Shown: piece by piece, positions 56,019 through 64,000 of the stretch
Numbering within the stretch: position 1 is the stretch's first letter
How the letters are laid out: every line of letters begins with the position of its first letter
Assembly: GCA_023205875.1 (NCBI GenBank)
Contig: CP060754.1
Span: 1,550,001-1,614,000, forward strand
From: Chloropicon primus
Taxonomy: Eukaryota > Chlorophyta > Chloropicophyceae > Chloropicales > Chloropicaceae
DNA length: 64,000 bases
Direction of reading: 5' to 3'
Notes under the pieces: model-generated
What the model saw: the letters and a program-made list of their open reading frames with translations, nothing else
Database searches by the model: none
Told to the model about the DNA's origin: nothing
Position numbers and translations under genes: made by a program

Positions 56019-57203
56019 TCAGCCCTCCCCCCTGCTGGTAGACCCCTGGGACCTCTTTCGCATCAGGCTCTCCCACCTTTTGTGGTCCAGCTTCGAGATG
56101 TCCTTCACCTTCCGTATTACCCGCAAATAGTTCGTGAGCTTCAGGAGCTCTCTGTCCGTGTGCCTGCTTTGGTACGCTCGCTTGAACGGCTTTATCTTAA
56201 GGCCGTTCCTCGGATTCATCACGAAGTTCCTCCTCAGGTCGTCAAACATGATGGTGTTCTCCTTGCTATACACGCCCTTGAACCCGGGGTGTTGCCACAG
56301 AACTCCAAGCGGCTTGCAATCGATCGTGCCGTACTTGGCCGTCGTCACCGATATCATCGCCGTGTAATCCACAAAGGCGAGAATCTTAAAGTCTTGGTTC
56401 TCCACGTGGCGCATCACGCCAAGCTCCTTCATCTTCAGCTCGATCCACTTCATCGAGGTGGCGCTCCAGATCACGATGTCGTAGTTCTCGTAAGACTTGG
56501 TCAGAAAGTCGATCAGAAAGGGCCTTCTCAGCTCCTCCGGGGTCTCTGCCGTGCTCCTGTGGTCGAAGAGCGTGTAATCTATGTCCAAGACCAGCAGCTT
56601 CTTCCCCTCCCTCGGCTCACAGCCTTCCATGAACTTGATCTTGGCCTGGTCCACGCGTCTCTTCACCTTATCCAAGTTCTCGGGAAGAAGGTGAACCTTC
56701 AGCTCCACGTCCTCGCCGTCCCCTATGTCGAAATCGTCGACGACCTAGAAAAGGGCGAGCAAGAACGAGGTGTCGAGGGTCAGCGAAGCTGTAACAGGCA
56801 ACAAAAAAGAGCGCGAAACTGGCCTGCGCTTACTTACGTTATCCGAGAGCCCGAGCTTGAGCTCCTCCTCCTTCCGGTGAGACTCGATGACAGCCTCGGC
56901 TGTGCCTATCATCATGACACTCTTCCCGGGCTTCATGCCGACGAGGAGGTCTCTCAGAGTCACAGTCTTCTCCTGCTCCTCGCTCAGGCCATTCGCCTTT
57001 ACCCCTTTACCCCCGATGCCCACGAGCTTTTGCCGTTTCGGCAAAACGCTCGTTCGCTTCTCCAGCTCCCTCTTGAAGTCGTGCAGCGAGAACTCCTCCA
57101 CTTTCTCTGCAGCGAAGTTCAAGGTGAAGTTCTGCTTGCCCCAGCGGACGGTGACGCTCACGCCCTCCCCGCCCCCCTCCGCGCTTGAACCCGGGGTCGC
57201 CAT
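56019..57203 (-). CDS. UBLCP1: UBLCP1-type ubiquitin-like domain phosphatase of the proteasome
   Basis: Two exons, 57203..56838 and 56744..56019, join in phase 0 to give 363 residues; human UBLCP1 has 318. The N-terminal ubiquitin-like domain (SVTVRWGKQNFTLNFAAEKV, KRQKLVGIGGKG) is followed by the FCP/SCP phosphatase domain with LLVLDIDYTLFDHRS carrying the catalytic DxDxT. Further blocks are DIVIWSATSMKWIELKM and IMFDDLRRNFVMNPRNGLKI. In animals UBLCP1 binds RPN1 through its UBL domain and dephosphorylates nuclear 26S proteasomes. The gene lies 159 bp from the lid subunit gene RPN3. Confidence 0.95.
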
Positions 57204-57330
57204 CTTCGAAACAACCTTGACACCCGCCCTGTCAGCCTGCCAGGGTTGCAGAGGATATTCCCAGATGATAAAGGTGGTTCAAGGTGGTTGGTGGACTAAT
57301 AAATAGATAATAGTAGGTGTTACTTCTTGC

Positions 57331-59670
57331 CTAGTGAGTTTTGTAGGCCTCCAAGGATACGTACTTGGACAGTATTCTTAGCTCCTCCTCGCTCTCGCTC
57401 TCCTCGTCAGAGAGCGGGATGTACCGGACTTTGGGGAAAGAGTGCTCAGGAGAGGCCCTCGTATCGGGCAAGGGGGCGACGGGGTTTCCGCCCCGTGACG
57501 TGACGTGCTCCTCCACAAGCATCACGATGTCGTCCTCGGATGTCGAGCTCGCGTCGCCGTCGTCCCGACCTGCCTCCCCCTCAGCCAAGGCTTTCTCCGC
57601 GCCGGGAAGGTCCTCCGTAACGGCCCCCTCGGTCGCTCTTTCGGTTTCTGGTTTGGATTCCGCGACAGGCTCGTCTTCTTCCATGGTGTCCCCGGCCCCC
57701 CGAGCCTGCCGCAAGCTTGCCTCCACGCCCTCTTCCACGGTTTGGGTGCTTGGATTCGCAACAGGTGTTCCGTTCACTTCCTCGTTGCCCTGCTCTTCGA
57801 CGGACTTCGTTGCCTGGCTCTCCTCGCTCGCCCCAGCCGCTGCGGAGACCGCGACGTGGCTCTTGAGCTGCTTCTCGAGCTCCCTCATCTGGTTCTGGAG
57901 CATGCTGAGCTGCTGCTGCTGCTGGGAGATCAAGGCACTTGCGGCGCTTTCCTGGAGCTTGCTGTTCACGCCTCCTCCGCCCATCGCCGCCGGGAAAGGA
58001 GTCCAGTAACCTGCACCAATGGTTGGCTCGGGAGGACCTGGTGCCCTCTCCCCGGTACCGCTTGGTGCTTGAGCGACATCTGAACCCAAACCCAAGCCAT
58101 CTCCCCCCGAGTCGTCCGTGGTGATTCCAAAAGTCTGCAGATTTGCCCAGCGCTCGAACTGCTTCTCTTCTTCGCCCGCCGGGGTTTCCGTTACGGGACG
58201 GTTCATCACTTTGGACGGGGTGGGGGCGCTGGGCCTCGGCTCCTCGGGAATTTCGTCCGCCTCGGTCACGAAGGCTGGGCTCGTCCCGGTTCCCGAAGAA
58301 GGCGCCCTCTTGGTCGACTCGCATGCGCTGAACTGTATGGATTTGCTTGTGATGTCGCCAGAATACACCTTCCAGTCGAAGGAGTACTCGAGGCACTCTG
58401 GGAGATCTGCGTACTGCTTCTTCCCTGCGTCAACATCTTCTGAGGGAGAAAAGGAGCACTCGAAGCACTGCGGCGACCCGCTCCCGTGGGAGAAAAGGAG
58501 GAGGAGGAAGTGACCATTCTGCAAGGTCCTCTCCACGACGACCTTGGGGCTGCTGTACATGAACCTCAAGCAGGCGCTGTACACCAAGGCAGACCTCACT
58601 CCGCTCGGCCCACAAGTCACCCAAACGCCCACGAGCGGCATCTCCTTCGACAGTGGCTCGTTCTCTAGAAGAGGCAGGAGCCTGTGGCCCTGGTCCATGG
58701 TCATGAAGCCTGTCCTCTCCGAGGAGACCGCCTTCTGGTGCATGTAGCTCCTTGCGTTTTCCCTCCTCAGCACAGAGAACAGGGACTGGGACAAGGTCGT
58801 GTCTCTCGTGAGCAAGGGGTAGATGGGCCTCAACTTCAAGTGCGGCGAGGGAAGGAGCAGCGACCCTCTCAACATGAGCTCGCTCGACTTCGAACCTTTT
58901 GTCGTGCAGCAGCGGCAGAGAGTCGGAAGCAGTGCCCCTGGTCCGAACCCTTGGAGAGAGTCCAGCCTCTCTCTCAGCCTCTCCATGAGGCTGGAGTGCA
59001 TCTCTTCGGGAAGCTTCACCTCCGACATGTCGTCCTCGCTGTTGTAGCACACCAGCTCGACGGACACGGACTTGCTGGCCCCAGACACGCTCGCAAAGTT
59101 CTTGGGCTCGCCCTTCCTCTCCTTCCCGCTGACCTCGCCCTCCGACTCCAGCACGAGCTTCTGCTCGACCCCGCTGCTTCCTTCGAGCGCCCCCTCCAGC
59201 ACAAACGAATCGGCCCCCCTCCTCACCTCGTCCAGGACGTCCTCCACCACCCCCTCGGAGAGGTGGACTCGGGGAACGAAGTCCGTTGGACTGATGTCGA
59301 CCACGTCGCCAAAGGCCGTCCTGTCCCAAAGGACAAGCCTCGACAAGGGGAAGCGGGGCGGCCGGGCGAGCCTGCGCAGGCCCTGCGCCGACGTCGCCCT
59401 CATAATCTCCGCCGTCGAGTTCGTCGACGCGAGGTACGCTTCCGGATTCGTCCACTTGGGCGACTTGAAGAAGGGCTTCGGGGCGGAGCTCGCCGCCCTC
59501 CTCTCCACGAAGTGCTCCTCCGTCGAGCCCTCCGACACCTCCCCTGCCAGGATGTCCATCGACGTCGCCCCAGGGCCACGCTCCTCGACGCCATCGCCCC
59601 CACCATCACCCCGTCCCCCCGTGGGAAAGAACGAAGACGCCTCCTCCTCCGAGTCCGTCTCCAGCACCAT
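57331..59670 (-). CDS. STIL/Ana2/SAS-5-like centriole duplication protein
   Basis: Single exon, 779 residues from ATG 59670. The N-terminal half matches the STIL N-terminal region: FPLSRLVLWDRTAFGDV, TGFMTMDQGHRLLPLLENEP, EMPLVGVWVTCG, ACLRFMYSS, NGHFLLLLFS and PQCFECSFSP (human: GYLTMDETRKLLLLLESDP, LPLVGIWLSG, ACCLRY, GNFIIVLYS, PEFYECFP). A disordered linker is followed by a short coiled coil (ISQQQQQLSMLQNQMRELEK) where STIL has its Plk4-binding coil. The last 180 residues are acidic. STIL recruits SAS-6 and Plk4 to start a new centriole. I could not find a clear STAN motif by eye. Confidence 0.75.
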   Translation of the reverse strand: MVLETDSEEEASSFFPTGGRGDGGGDGVEERGPGATSMDILAGEVSEGSTEEHFVERRAASSAPKPFFKSPKWTNPEAYLASTNSTAEIMRATSAQGLRRLARPPRFPLSRLVLWDRTAFGDVVDISPTDFVPRVHLSEGVVEDVLDEVRRGADSFVLEGALEGSSGVEQKLVLESEGEVSGKERKGEPKNFASVSGASKSVSVELVCYNSEDDMSEVKLPEEMHSSLMERLRERLDSLQGFGPGALLPTLCRCCTTKGSKSSELMLRGSLLLPSPHLKLRPIYPLLTRDTTLSQSLFSVLRRENARSYMHQKAVSSERTGFMTMDQGHRLLPLLENEPLSKEMPLVGVWVTCGPSGVRSALVYSACLRFMYSSPKVVVERTLQNGHFLLLLFSHGSGSPQCFECSFSPSEDVDAGKKQYADLPECLEYSFDWKVYSGDITSKSIQFSACESTKRAPSSGTGTSPAFVTEADEIPEEPRPSAPTPSKVMNRPVTETPAGEEEKQFERWANLQTFGITTDDSGGDGLGLGSDVAQAPSGTGERAPGPPEPTIGAGYWTPFPAAMGGGGVNSKLQESAASALISQQQQQLSMLQNQMRELEKQLKSHVAVSAAAGASEESQATKSVEEQGNEEVNGTPVANPSTQTVEEGVEASLRQARGAGDTMEEDEPVAESKPETERATEGAVTEDLPGAEKALAEGEAGRDDGDASSTSEDDIVMLVEEHVTSRGGNPVAPLPDTRASPEHSFPKVRYIPLSDEESESEEELRILSKYVSLEAYKTH

Positions 59671-60205
59671 CACCACCAAATTCTTCGACCGAGGTGTCCA
59701 CGGAAAGCCCTTGAGTCGTAGCCTGCTTCTGTGGGCCTTCCTTCTCCCTCCAGCCTTCGTCTCCTCCCTCGATTCCTTCCCAAACCCCTCTCAAACCTGC
59801 CCTTCTCCTCCCCCCTCGCTCTGCTCTCGTTATTTTTCTGGCGCGAGACGCTGGTTTGGCGGGAAAACCGGAACGAACGGCGAAGCGGAGCGCCAGAGGA
59901 GCGAGCGCCAGAGGAGAGGCATTAGGGGGGCATTAGGGGGCATTAGGGGAGGGCGTTGGCACGGCAGGCCGCCTCTGATGCGAGCGCGTTTGAGTATTGA
60001 AGGGGCAGACGGACGAAGGATGACGCGGTAGGAGAAGAACCAGGACCAGGGGGAGAGGCGTCTGGGAAGAAGGGACGAGTGGTGTTCGTCTAAGAGTGGG
60101 TTCGGGGTTTCGGTTTCGGTGTTGGTGGTGATGGGAGGGGTGCATCGGTAGCGTGCCCTGCGTGGTTGCGGGACATCTCGGAGGGGTCGGCGAGGGATCG
60201 CGGAC
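59671..60205. promoter_or_regulatory. Divergent STIL-like / SLC25 promoter with G-quadruplex motif
   Basis: 535 bp. G-runs at 59925-59953 (G6, G5, G4, G3 with loops of five, five and one base) make a canonical quadruplex motif. GAGCGCCAGAGGA repeats at 59888-59900 and 59903-59915. No gene is supported; open frames here have no family match. Confidence 0.6.
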
Positions 60206-61408
60206 ATGCCGAGGTGCCGAGGCGTGGTGGCGTCGGAGGGACCGGCCTGCCTGCTGCTGGATGGGGGGGCTGCGACGGGGTTGTGGGAGGGGTCTTCGGG
60301 GCTTGGGTCGACATCGGTTGGGAGCGGGGCTCGACGGTCGACGGTGGAGGCGACCTTCGTGGACGGCGGGAGGGTGGTCCCGGGCGTTCTCCCCCCCCTG
60401 GGGCTCCGGGGAGGGGGGGCGAGGAGGGTGCTGGACAAGAAGTCTCGCGCGAGGGGGAGGGGCACGGTCAAGCTGCGTCGCCCGAAGCTCGACGCCGTGT
60501 CCGGAGCGGCGGCGGGGTGCCTGGTGAGCATTTTCCTCCATCCCGTCGACACCATCAAAGTTCTGGTGCAGACTGAAGTGGCTCTTGGGATGCGGTCGAG
60601 GAACCTTTTTCAGATCTGCAAGCAGCTGCTGGCGAAGTCCGGTGGGCCGCGAAGGCTTTACTACGGCCTGGCAGCGAACTTGGCCTCCACGGTGCCGATC
60701 TCGGCCATCTACACCTCGAGCTACGAGGCGGCGAAGCACGCCCTGACTCGGGTCTTGGGCGACGACCGGGCGAGGCCTGGGAGGCGAGAAGGGGGAGGGG
60801 GGAAGCCGGTGCCGTGGCTGGGGCACTGCCTCGCTGGGGCGGCCGCAAGCGTGTGCACGTCATTCGTCTACACCCCCAGCGAGTGCGTCAAGAACAGGGT
60901 GCAGGCGGGGCTTTACACCAACTCTTGGTCCGCTTTGTACCACATCGTGGCCAAGGAGGGGCCCATCCAGCTGTACAGGGCCTGGCCCGCGGTGGTGCTG
61001 AGAAACGTGCCCCAGTCCATCGTGAAATTCTTCGCGTACGAGCAGCTCAAGCTGCTGGTGGTCCGCTGCAGGGGCAGGGACCCCACCACGGGTGAGATGC
61101 TCGCGATCGGGGGCTTTGCCGGCGCCAGCGGCGCGCTTTTCTCGACCCCCTTCGACGTCGTGAAGACGAGAATGCAGACCCAAGTCGGGAAGCGGGCGCA
61201 GATGAGCCTCAGGAAAACAATGGGGTCCCTCGTCGCGAGGGAGGGCGTCCTGGGCCTGTACAGGGGCGTCGTTCCTCGGCTCTTCATCTACTTGAGCCAG
61301 GGGGCCATCTTCTTCACGACGTACGAGATCTTGAGGTCAGGTCTGTACAAGCTGGAGGAGGTCGACGCATTGCGGAGGTCTCCCGATGAGATCGACGCGA
61401 AATCCTGA
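60206..61408 (+). CDS. Mitochondrial carrier family protein (SLC25, SAM-carrier-like)
   Basis: Single exon, 400 residues from MPRCRGVVASEG. A Gly/Arg-rich extension of about 90 residues precedes three carrier repeats. The signature motifs are HPVDTIKVLVQ, TPSECVKNRVQ and TPFDVVKTRMQ, each followed by a matrix helix. The second motif has Glu in place of Asp, as in S-adenosylmethionine carriers and relatives. The long N-terminus may be a plastid or mitochondrial transit peptide. Substrate cannot be fixed from motifs alone; SAM or a related metabolite is a fair guess. Confidence 0.85.
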   Translation: MPRCRGVVASEGPACLLLDGGAATGLWEGSSGLGSTSVGSGARRSTVEATFVDGGRVVPGVLPPLGLRGGGARRVLDKKSRARGRGTVKLRRPKLDAVSGAAAGCLVSIFLHPVDTIKVLVQTEVALGMRSRNLFQICKQLLAKSGGPRRLYYGLAANLASTVPISAIYTSSYEAAKHALTRVLGDDRARPGRREGGGGKPVPWLGHCLAGAAASVCTSFVYTPSECVKNRVQAGLYTNSWSALYHIVAKEGPIQLYRAWPAVVLRNVPQSIVKFFAYEQLKLLVVRCRGRDPTTGEMLAIGGFAGASGALFSTPFDVVKTRMQTQVGKRAQMSLRKTMGSLVAREGVLGLYRGVVPRLFIYLSQGAIFFTTYEILRSGLYKLEEVDALRRSPDEIDAKS

Positions 61409-62273
61409 TCCTGGTCCCAACACCACCAGCAAAGCCATCCGTCGGGTTGGGTTTGGACACAGTGGTGTTGGAGGTTTTCCCCTGTTGGTGGGGTTCCAGT
61501 GTATATCAGTTTGGTCACACCCAAAGGACAACCCACTAAGCGTTTTCTCGTGTTCTCACTTGCTGGACAAGGCAAATCTATTGGAATGGGTGGCGCCTCT
61601 GTCTGTCAAGTCATGGGCAAGTCGAAGAGACGAGGCGTTTCTTTGAGAAGGCATAGTGAGAAGGGAGCTTAAAAGAAAGTAAGTATTCTAAGGAGTCCTG
61701 TCGACGTTGTTGATCGTCGAGTTGTTTATCTGCAATCTTATTGTTTTGCATACTTGCTGCCCTTGTTCAGTACTCAGCCAATACTTGCTTGGTCTGTAGT
61801 ACTTCACACTGTTGCACCTCTGTGTCTCGTTCGGTGAACTACACCTCGCGAGCGTTTCCCTTGAAGGTCTACCTTGTTTGTAGCCTTTAGAACTATCTTG
61901 GTTTGATCCGTGTTTCTCTCTTTCAGTGGAAAGGAGAACTTGCCTTTGTGCTTCCAGTATTGACTGTGATTATCTTACCGTCCTTTCGTGACTTTTCTGT
62001 GTGCTGTTTTTGATCTGATGTCTGAACACTATAACAAGTGGGAACAATAACTTTGTAACTCGAGATCGATGCTTGAGAAGCATTGGGGCCAGGGCATCGA
62101 GGAACCCTCCCGATGAGCTCAGCGCCAACATGCAAAGCAAGCCTTCCGCATTCATCCGTCATCCATTCATCATCATCATCATCATCATCATCGGCGGTTA
62201 CCAAAGCAAAGCTCCTTCCCCCAGGGAAACGAGAAGGGGAGCAATTCAAATCAGAGACAGAGAGACAGAGAGA
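61409..62273. other. 865 bp gene-free, AT-richer region with an intron-like segment
   Basis: Base composition is clearly more AT-rich than the flanks. On the plus strand AAAAGAAA|GTAAGT (donor at 61679) and TCTCTCTTTCAG (acceptor, ending about 61925) bound 246 bp in intron style, but no flanking ORF longer than 30 codons shows family resemblance. It may be a spliced noncoding transcript or the leader of the next gene. An ATC repeat lies near 62167-62190. Confidence 0.35.
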
Positions 62274-62861
62274 ATGGGGGGAAACACGAACGCGAACGCG
62301 GAGATGGGAGGGTCCTCGCCGTCCGGTGGAGGGAGGGTGGAGGTCGACGAGGCGAGCGTGGAACGCCTCGGGAACCAGATAAAGGATGTGATGCGCAAGG
62401 CCATGAGGGACCTGATCGATGAGGAGGTGTCCAAGGGGGAGTACGACCACGTCCTCCGCCTGTGGAAGGAGGTCCGCGAGAGACTGATGAGGCTTTCTCA
62501 GGGGTCGAAGGAGAGGGAAAAGACGAAAGCGGCGATAGACTGCGAGTACGCGGAGGAGCTCGTACGCGGAGGAGCCCTGGACAACACCATCCTTGCGGAC
62601 ATGGTGCAGCTCGCCTCAAGGCGGATCGGGGAGCTCGGGGCGGTAGCTTACGAGAGGCAGGTTCTGAACTGGGGGGTAAAGCTTGCGGACGAGCTGCGGT
62701 CATACACGGGGCAGGGCAACGGGGAGGGAGAGGCCCCAAGGTCTCCGGCGGAGCTGTTAGCCCACTTCTTCGACGAGTGCGACGTCCTGTTGACGAGGAT
62801 AGAGGCCGGGGTCGCGGCCCACCTGCTCTGCCAGGCCCTCCTGTCCGGAATCAGGGCTTGA
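62274..62861 (+). CDS. TCP11-domain-like protein, short
   Basis: Single exon, 195 residues from MGGNTNANAEMGG. The helical body has LWKEVRERLMRL, AIDCEYAEELVRGGALDNTI and LADMVQLASRRIGELG, which resemble the start of the T-complex 11 domain (KEV-E-L, HGALD). TCP11 proteins are normally 450 residues or more; this one ends after about 170 residues of that domain (LLCQALLSGIRA). It is either a short family member, a truncated copy, or another helical family. Function is unknown. Confidence 0.5.
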   Translation: MGGNTNANAEMGGSSPSGGGRVEVDEASVERLGNQIKDVMRKAMRDLIDEEVSKGEYDHVLRLWKEVRERLMRLSQGSKEREKTKAAIDCEYAEELVRGGALDNTILADMVQLASRRIGELGAVAYERQVLNWGVKLADELRSYTGQGNGEGEAPRSPAELLAHFFDECDVLLTRIEAGVAAHLLCQALLSGIRA

Positions 62862-62986
62862 AGGCGGGGATGTAGGAGCTCAAGACTTTTTTTAAAATTT
62901 ATTTATTGTATTTCCCTCGACGAGGTGCGCGCGGGCCCACCAAGGGCTGAGAGCGCGAGGCACGAGAGGGTTCAGTTCAACTTGCT

Positions 62987-63831
62987 TCACTTGGCGAGGA
63001 GGGCGCAGTCTGGCCAAGGGAACCCCACCCTGGTGAGGGTCGCCTCCGCTTGCCTCATCATCTCTTTCGTCCCGACCGTCAAAAACCTCGCTTGTGGGTT
63101 CCCCTTCCAGCTCCCGAAGACGTCTTCCAGAACGCGGGCTTCGACTCGGCCCCTCAAGCACCCCTCCCTGTCTTCCCGGCTCAGTATCCTGGTCACCTTA
63201 AAGGCCTCGTGAGCCGCTTGAAGCTCGGCAATCTCGTCGTGCCAGAACATGTCGGCGTACGTCCGAGCCGCCCACAAGAGGTGGACTTCATGGACACCCT
63301 TCTGCAGCTCGGCCGCGGCAATCGGCAGGGCCTCCGTGATCCCAACGCCGAAGGCCACCAAGCCGACGTGGCTCCCCCCAGGGCGCCGCTCCTTCTTGCC
63401 CTTCGCGAAGACTTCGACCGTTTCGCCAACCTTGACGCTGTCCAAGTACCCGGAGCACTTCCCGCCGGGGTAGACCTTCACAGTGAGGTCGAACTCGCCT
63501 GGTCTCGCGGCGGACATGGAGTAACTCTTCGGCTTGTACCCAGGAATCAAGACCTTGACGACGTCCCCGCGGTCGATTCGGCAGCCCAGCGAGGGCATGG
63601 TCTTGTCCTGCCCGGGGTTCTCGAACGTGAGCGTGTAAACGGGCAGGGTCCACCGCGAGGCCCCTTCCTTGGGAACCTCTCCCGCCACAACGGTGACCTT
63701 CCTGATGAGCTTCGCGGACTCAGTCACCCACTGCTTCATCGCGGCCTCCCTCAGCCAGACCAGCCCCTCCCTTAGCCTGTCAATCGTGCTTTCGGAGGAG
63801 GTTTGAGCTCCAATCAATCCCAGCAGCAGCA
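62987..63831 (-). CDS. FNR-like FAD/NAD(P)-binding oxidoreductase (5' end uncertain)
   Basis: The frame is open from the stop at 62987 to the window end without an ATG before about 63737, so the start is not settled. A C10-AG acceptor at 63832 is a likely exon border and upstream exons probably lie beyond the window. The flavin domain has the RxYS-type PKSYSMSAARPGEFDLTVKV and GKCSGYLDSVKVGETVEVFA. The NAD(P) domain has LVAFGVGITEALPIAAAEL, EVHLLWAARTYADMFWHDEI and RFLTVGTKEMM. It resembles plant plastid FNR-like proteins of the pKIWI502 kind. The electron donor and acceptor are unknown. Confidence 0.8.
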
Positions 63832-64000
63832 CTGGGGGGGGGGTCAATCCATCAAAACTTCTCGACCACAACCAAGGAGGAAAGAGGACAGACAAAGACT
63901 CGTTTGACCTTGCCAACTCGTTTGACCTTGGTCCCCTTGGTCCCCTTGGTCGCCAAGATAAGAAAAGATCCCAATGTCGACGCCGTTCTTGTCTCTTGGG

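Noticed and set aside
55917-57188. 423-codon plus-strand frame
   Set aside because: Mirror of UBLCP1, which has complete motifs and splice sites.
59830-60826. Pro/Arg-rich minus-strand frames opposite the SLC25 gene
   Set aside because: Low complexity and antisense to a clear carrier protein.
1-64000. Transposons, viral remnants or CRISPR arrays
   Set aside because: No reverse transcriptase, integrase, transposase, capsid motif, terminal repeats or spaced repeats were seen; the repeats found are micro- and minisatellites and one in-gene duplication.

Overview
This 64 kb window reads as nuclear DNA of a small, gene-dense, GC-rich green alga. The evidence is plastid-type genes (two-domain CPN20, fused organellar glycyl-tRNA synthetase, an OEP61-like envelope TPR protein, a photodecarboxylase), a Chlamydomonas-style GlcD-GlcF fused glycolate dehydrogenase, short GT-AG introns and plant-type telo-boxes. 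A prasinophyte-grade chlorophyte such as a Chloropicon relative would fit, but the species cannot be fixed from sequence alone. I count 37 protein genes, about one per 1.7 kb. Most have no intron and the rest have one to three. I saw no tRNA, rRNA, CRISPR, transposon or viral remnant.

Layout. 1-6.3 kb: four minus-strand genes (acid-sphingomyelinase-like phosphoesterase cut by the window edge, OEP61-like, a tail-anchored C2-like protein, an EXS-domain membrane protein). 6.8-13.9 kb: three neighbouring 2-hydroxyacid/glyoxylate genes (FMN L-2-hydroxyacid oxidase/dehydrogenase, FAD/Fe-S glycolate or D-lactate dehydrogenase, alanine/glutamate:glyoxylate-type aminotransferase). 14.8-20.3 kb: translation genes (MCTS1, eIF1A, GlyRS). 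20.8-24.5 kb: beta-rich protein, Cox23/CHCHD7, MPC1, and a protein with two dsRNA-binding domains plus an NYN nuclease-like domain. 25.2-36.9 kb: PLD3-like, golgin-84-like, a long charged-helix protein, an RWD protein, a TMEM135 homologue, an AIMP1/Arc1-like tRNA-binding protein and a small coiled-coil protein. 37.1-47.1 kb: CPN20, RPB12, a coiled-coil repeat protein, a Ste20/GCK pseudokinase, PRP19, PSMB3, RPS18. 47.6-51.8 kb: fatty acid photodecarboxylase-like GMC enzyme and a PNUTS-like PP1 regulator. 52.6-64 kb: TLC protein, RPN3, UBLCP1, a STIL/Ana2-like centriole protein, an SLC25 carrier, a TCP11-like protein and an FNR-like flavoprotein.

How the genes fit together. Several neighbours share a pathway: glycolate oxidation next to glyoxylate transamination; MCTS1 divergent from eIF1A; two mitochondrial genes (Cox23, MPC1) divergent; the proteasome lid subunit RPN3 convergent with UBLCP1, the known proteasome phosphatase. 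Divergent pairs share gaps of 56 to 803 bp, and many of these gaps carry a TCGAAAG core or telo-boxes. The strongest candidates for new biology are the dsRBD-dsRBD-NYN protein with a perfect 270 bp internal duplication, the glycolate/glyoxylate cluster, the pseudokinase that has lost all four key catalytic positions, the algal STIL homologue, and the PNUTS-like protein with an extra Cys-rich knuckle.
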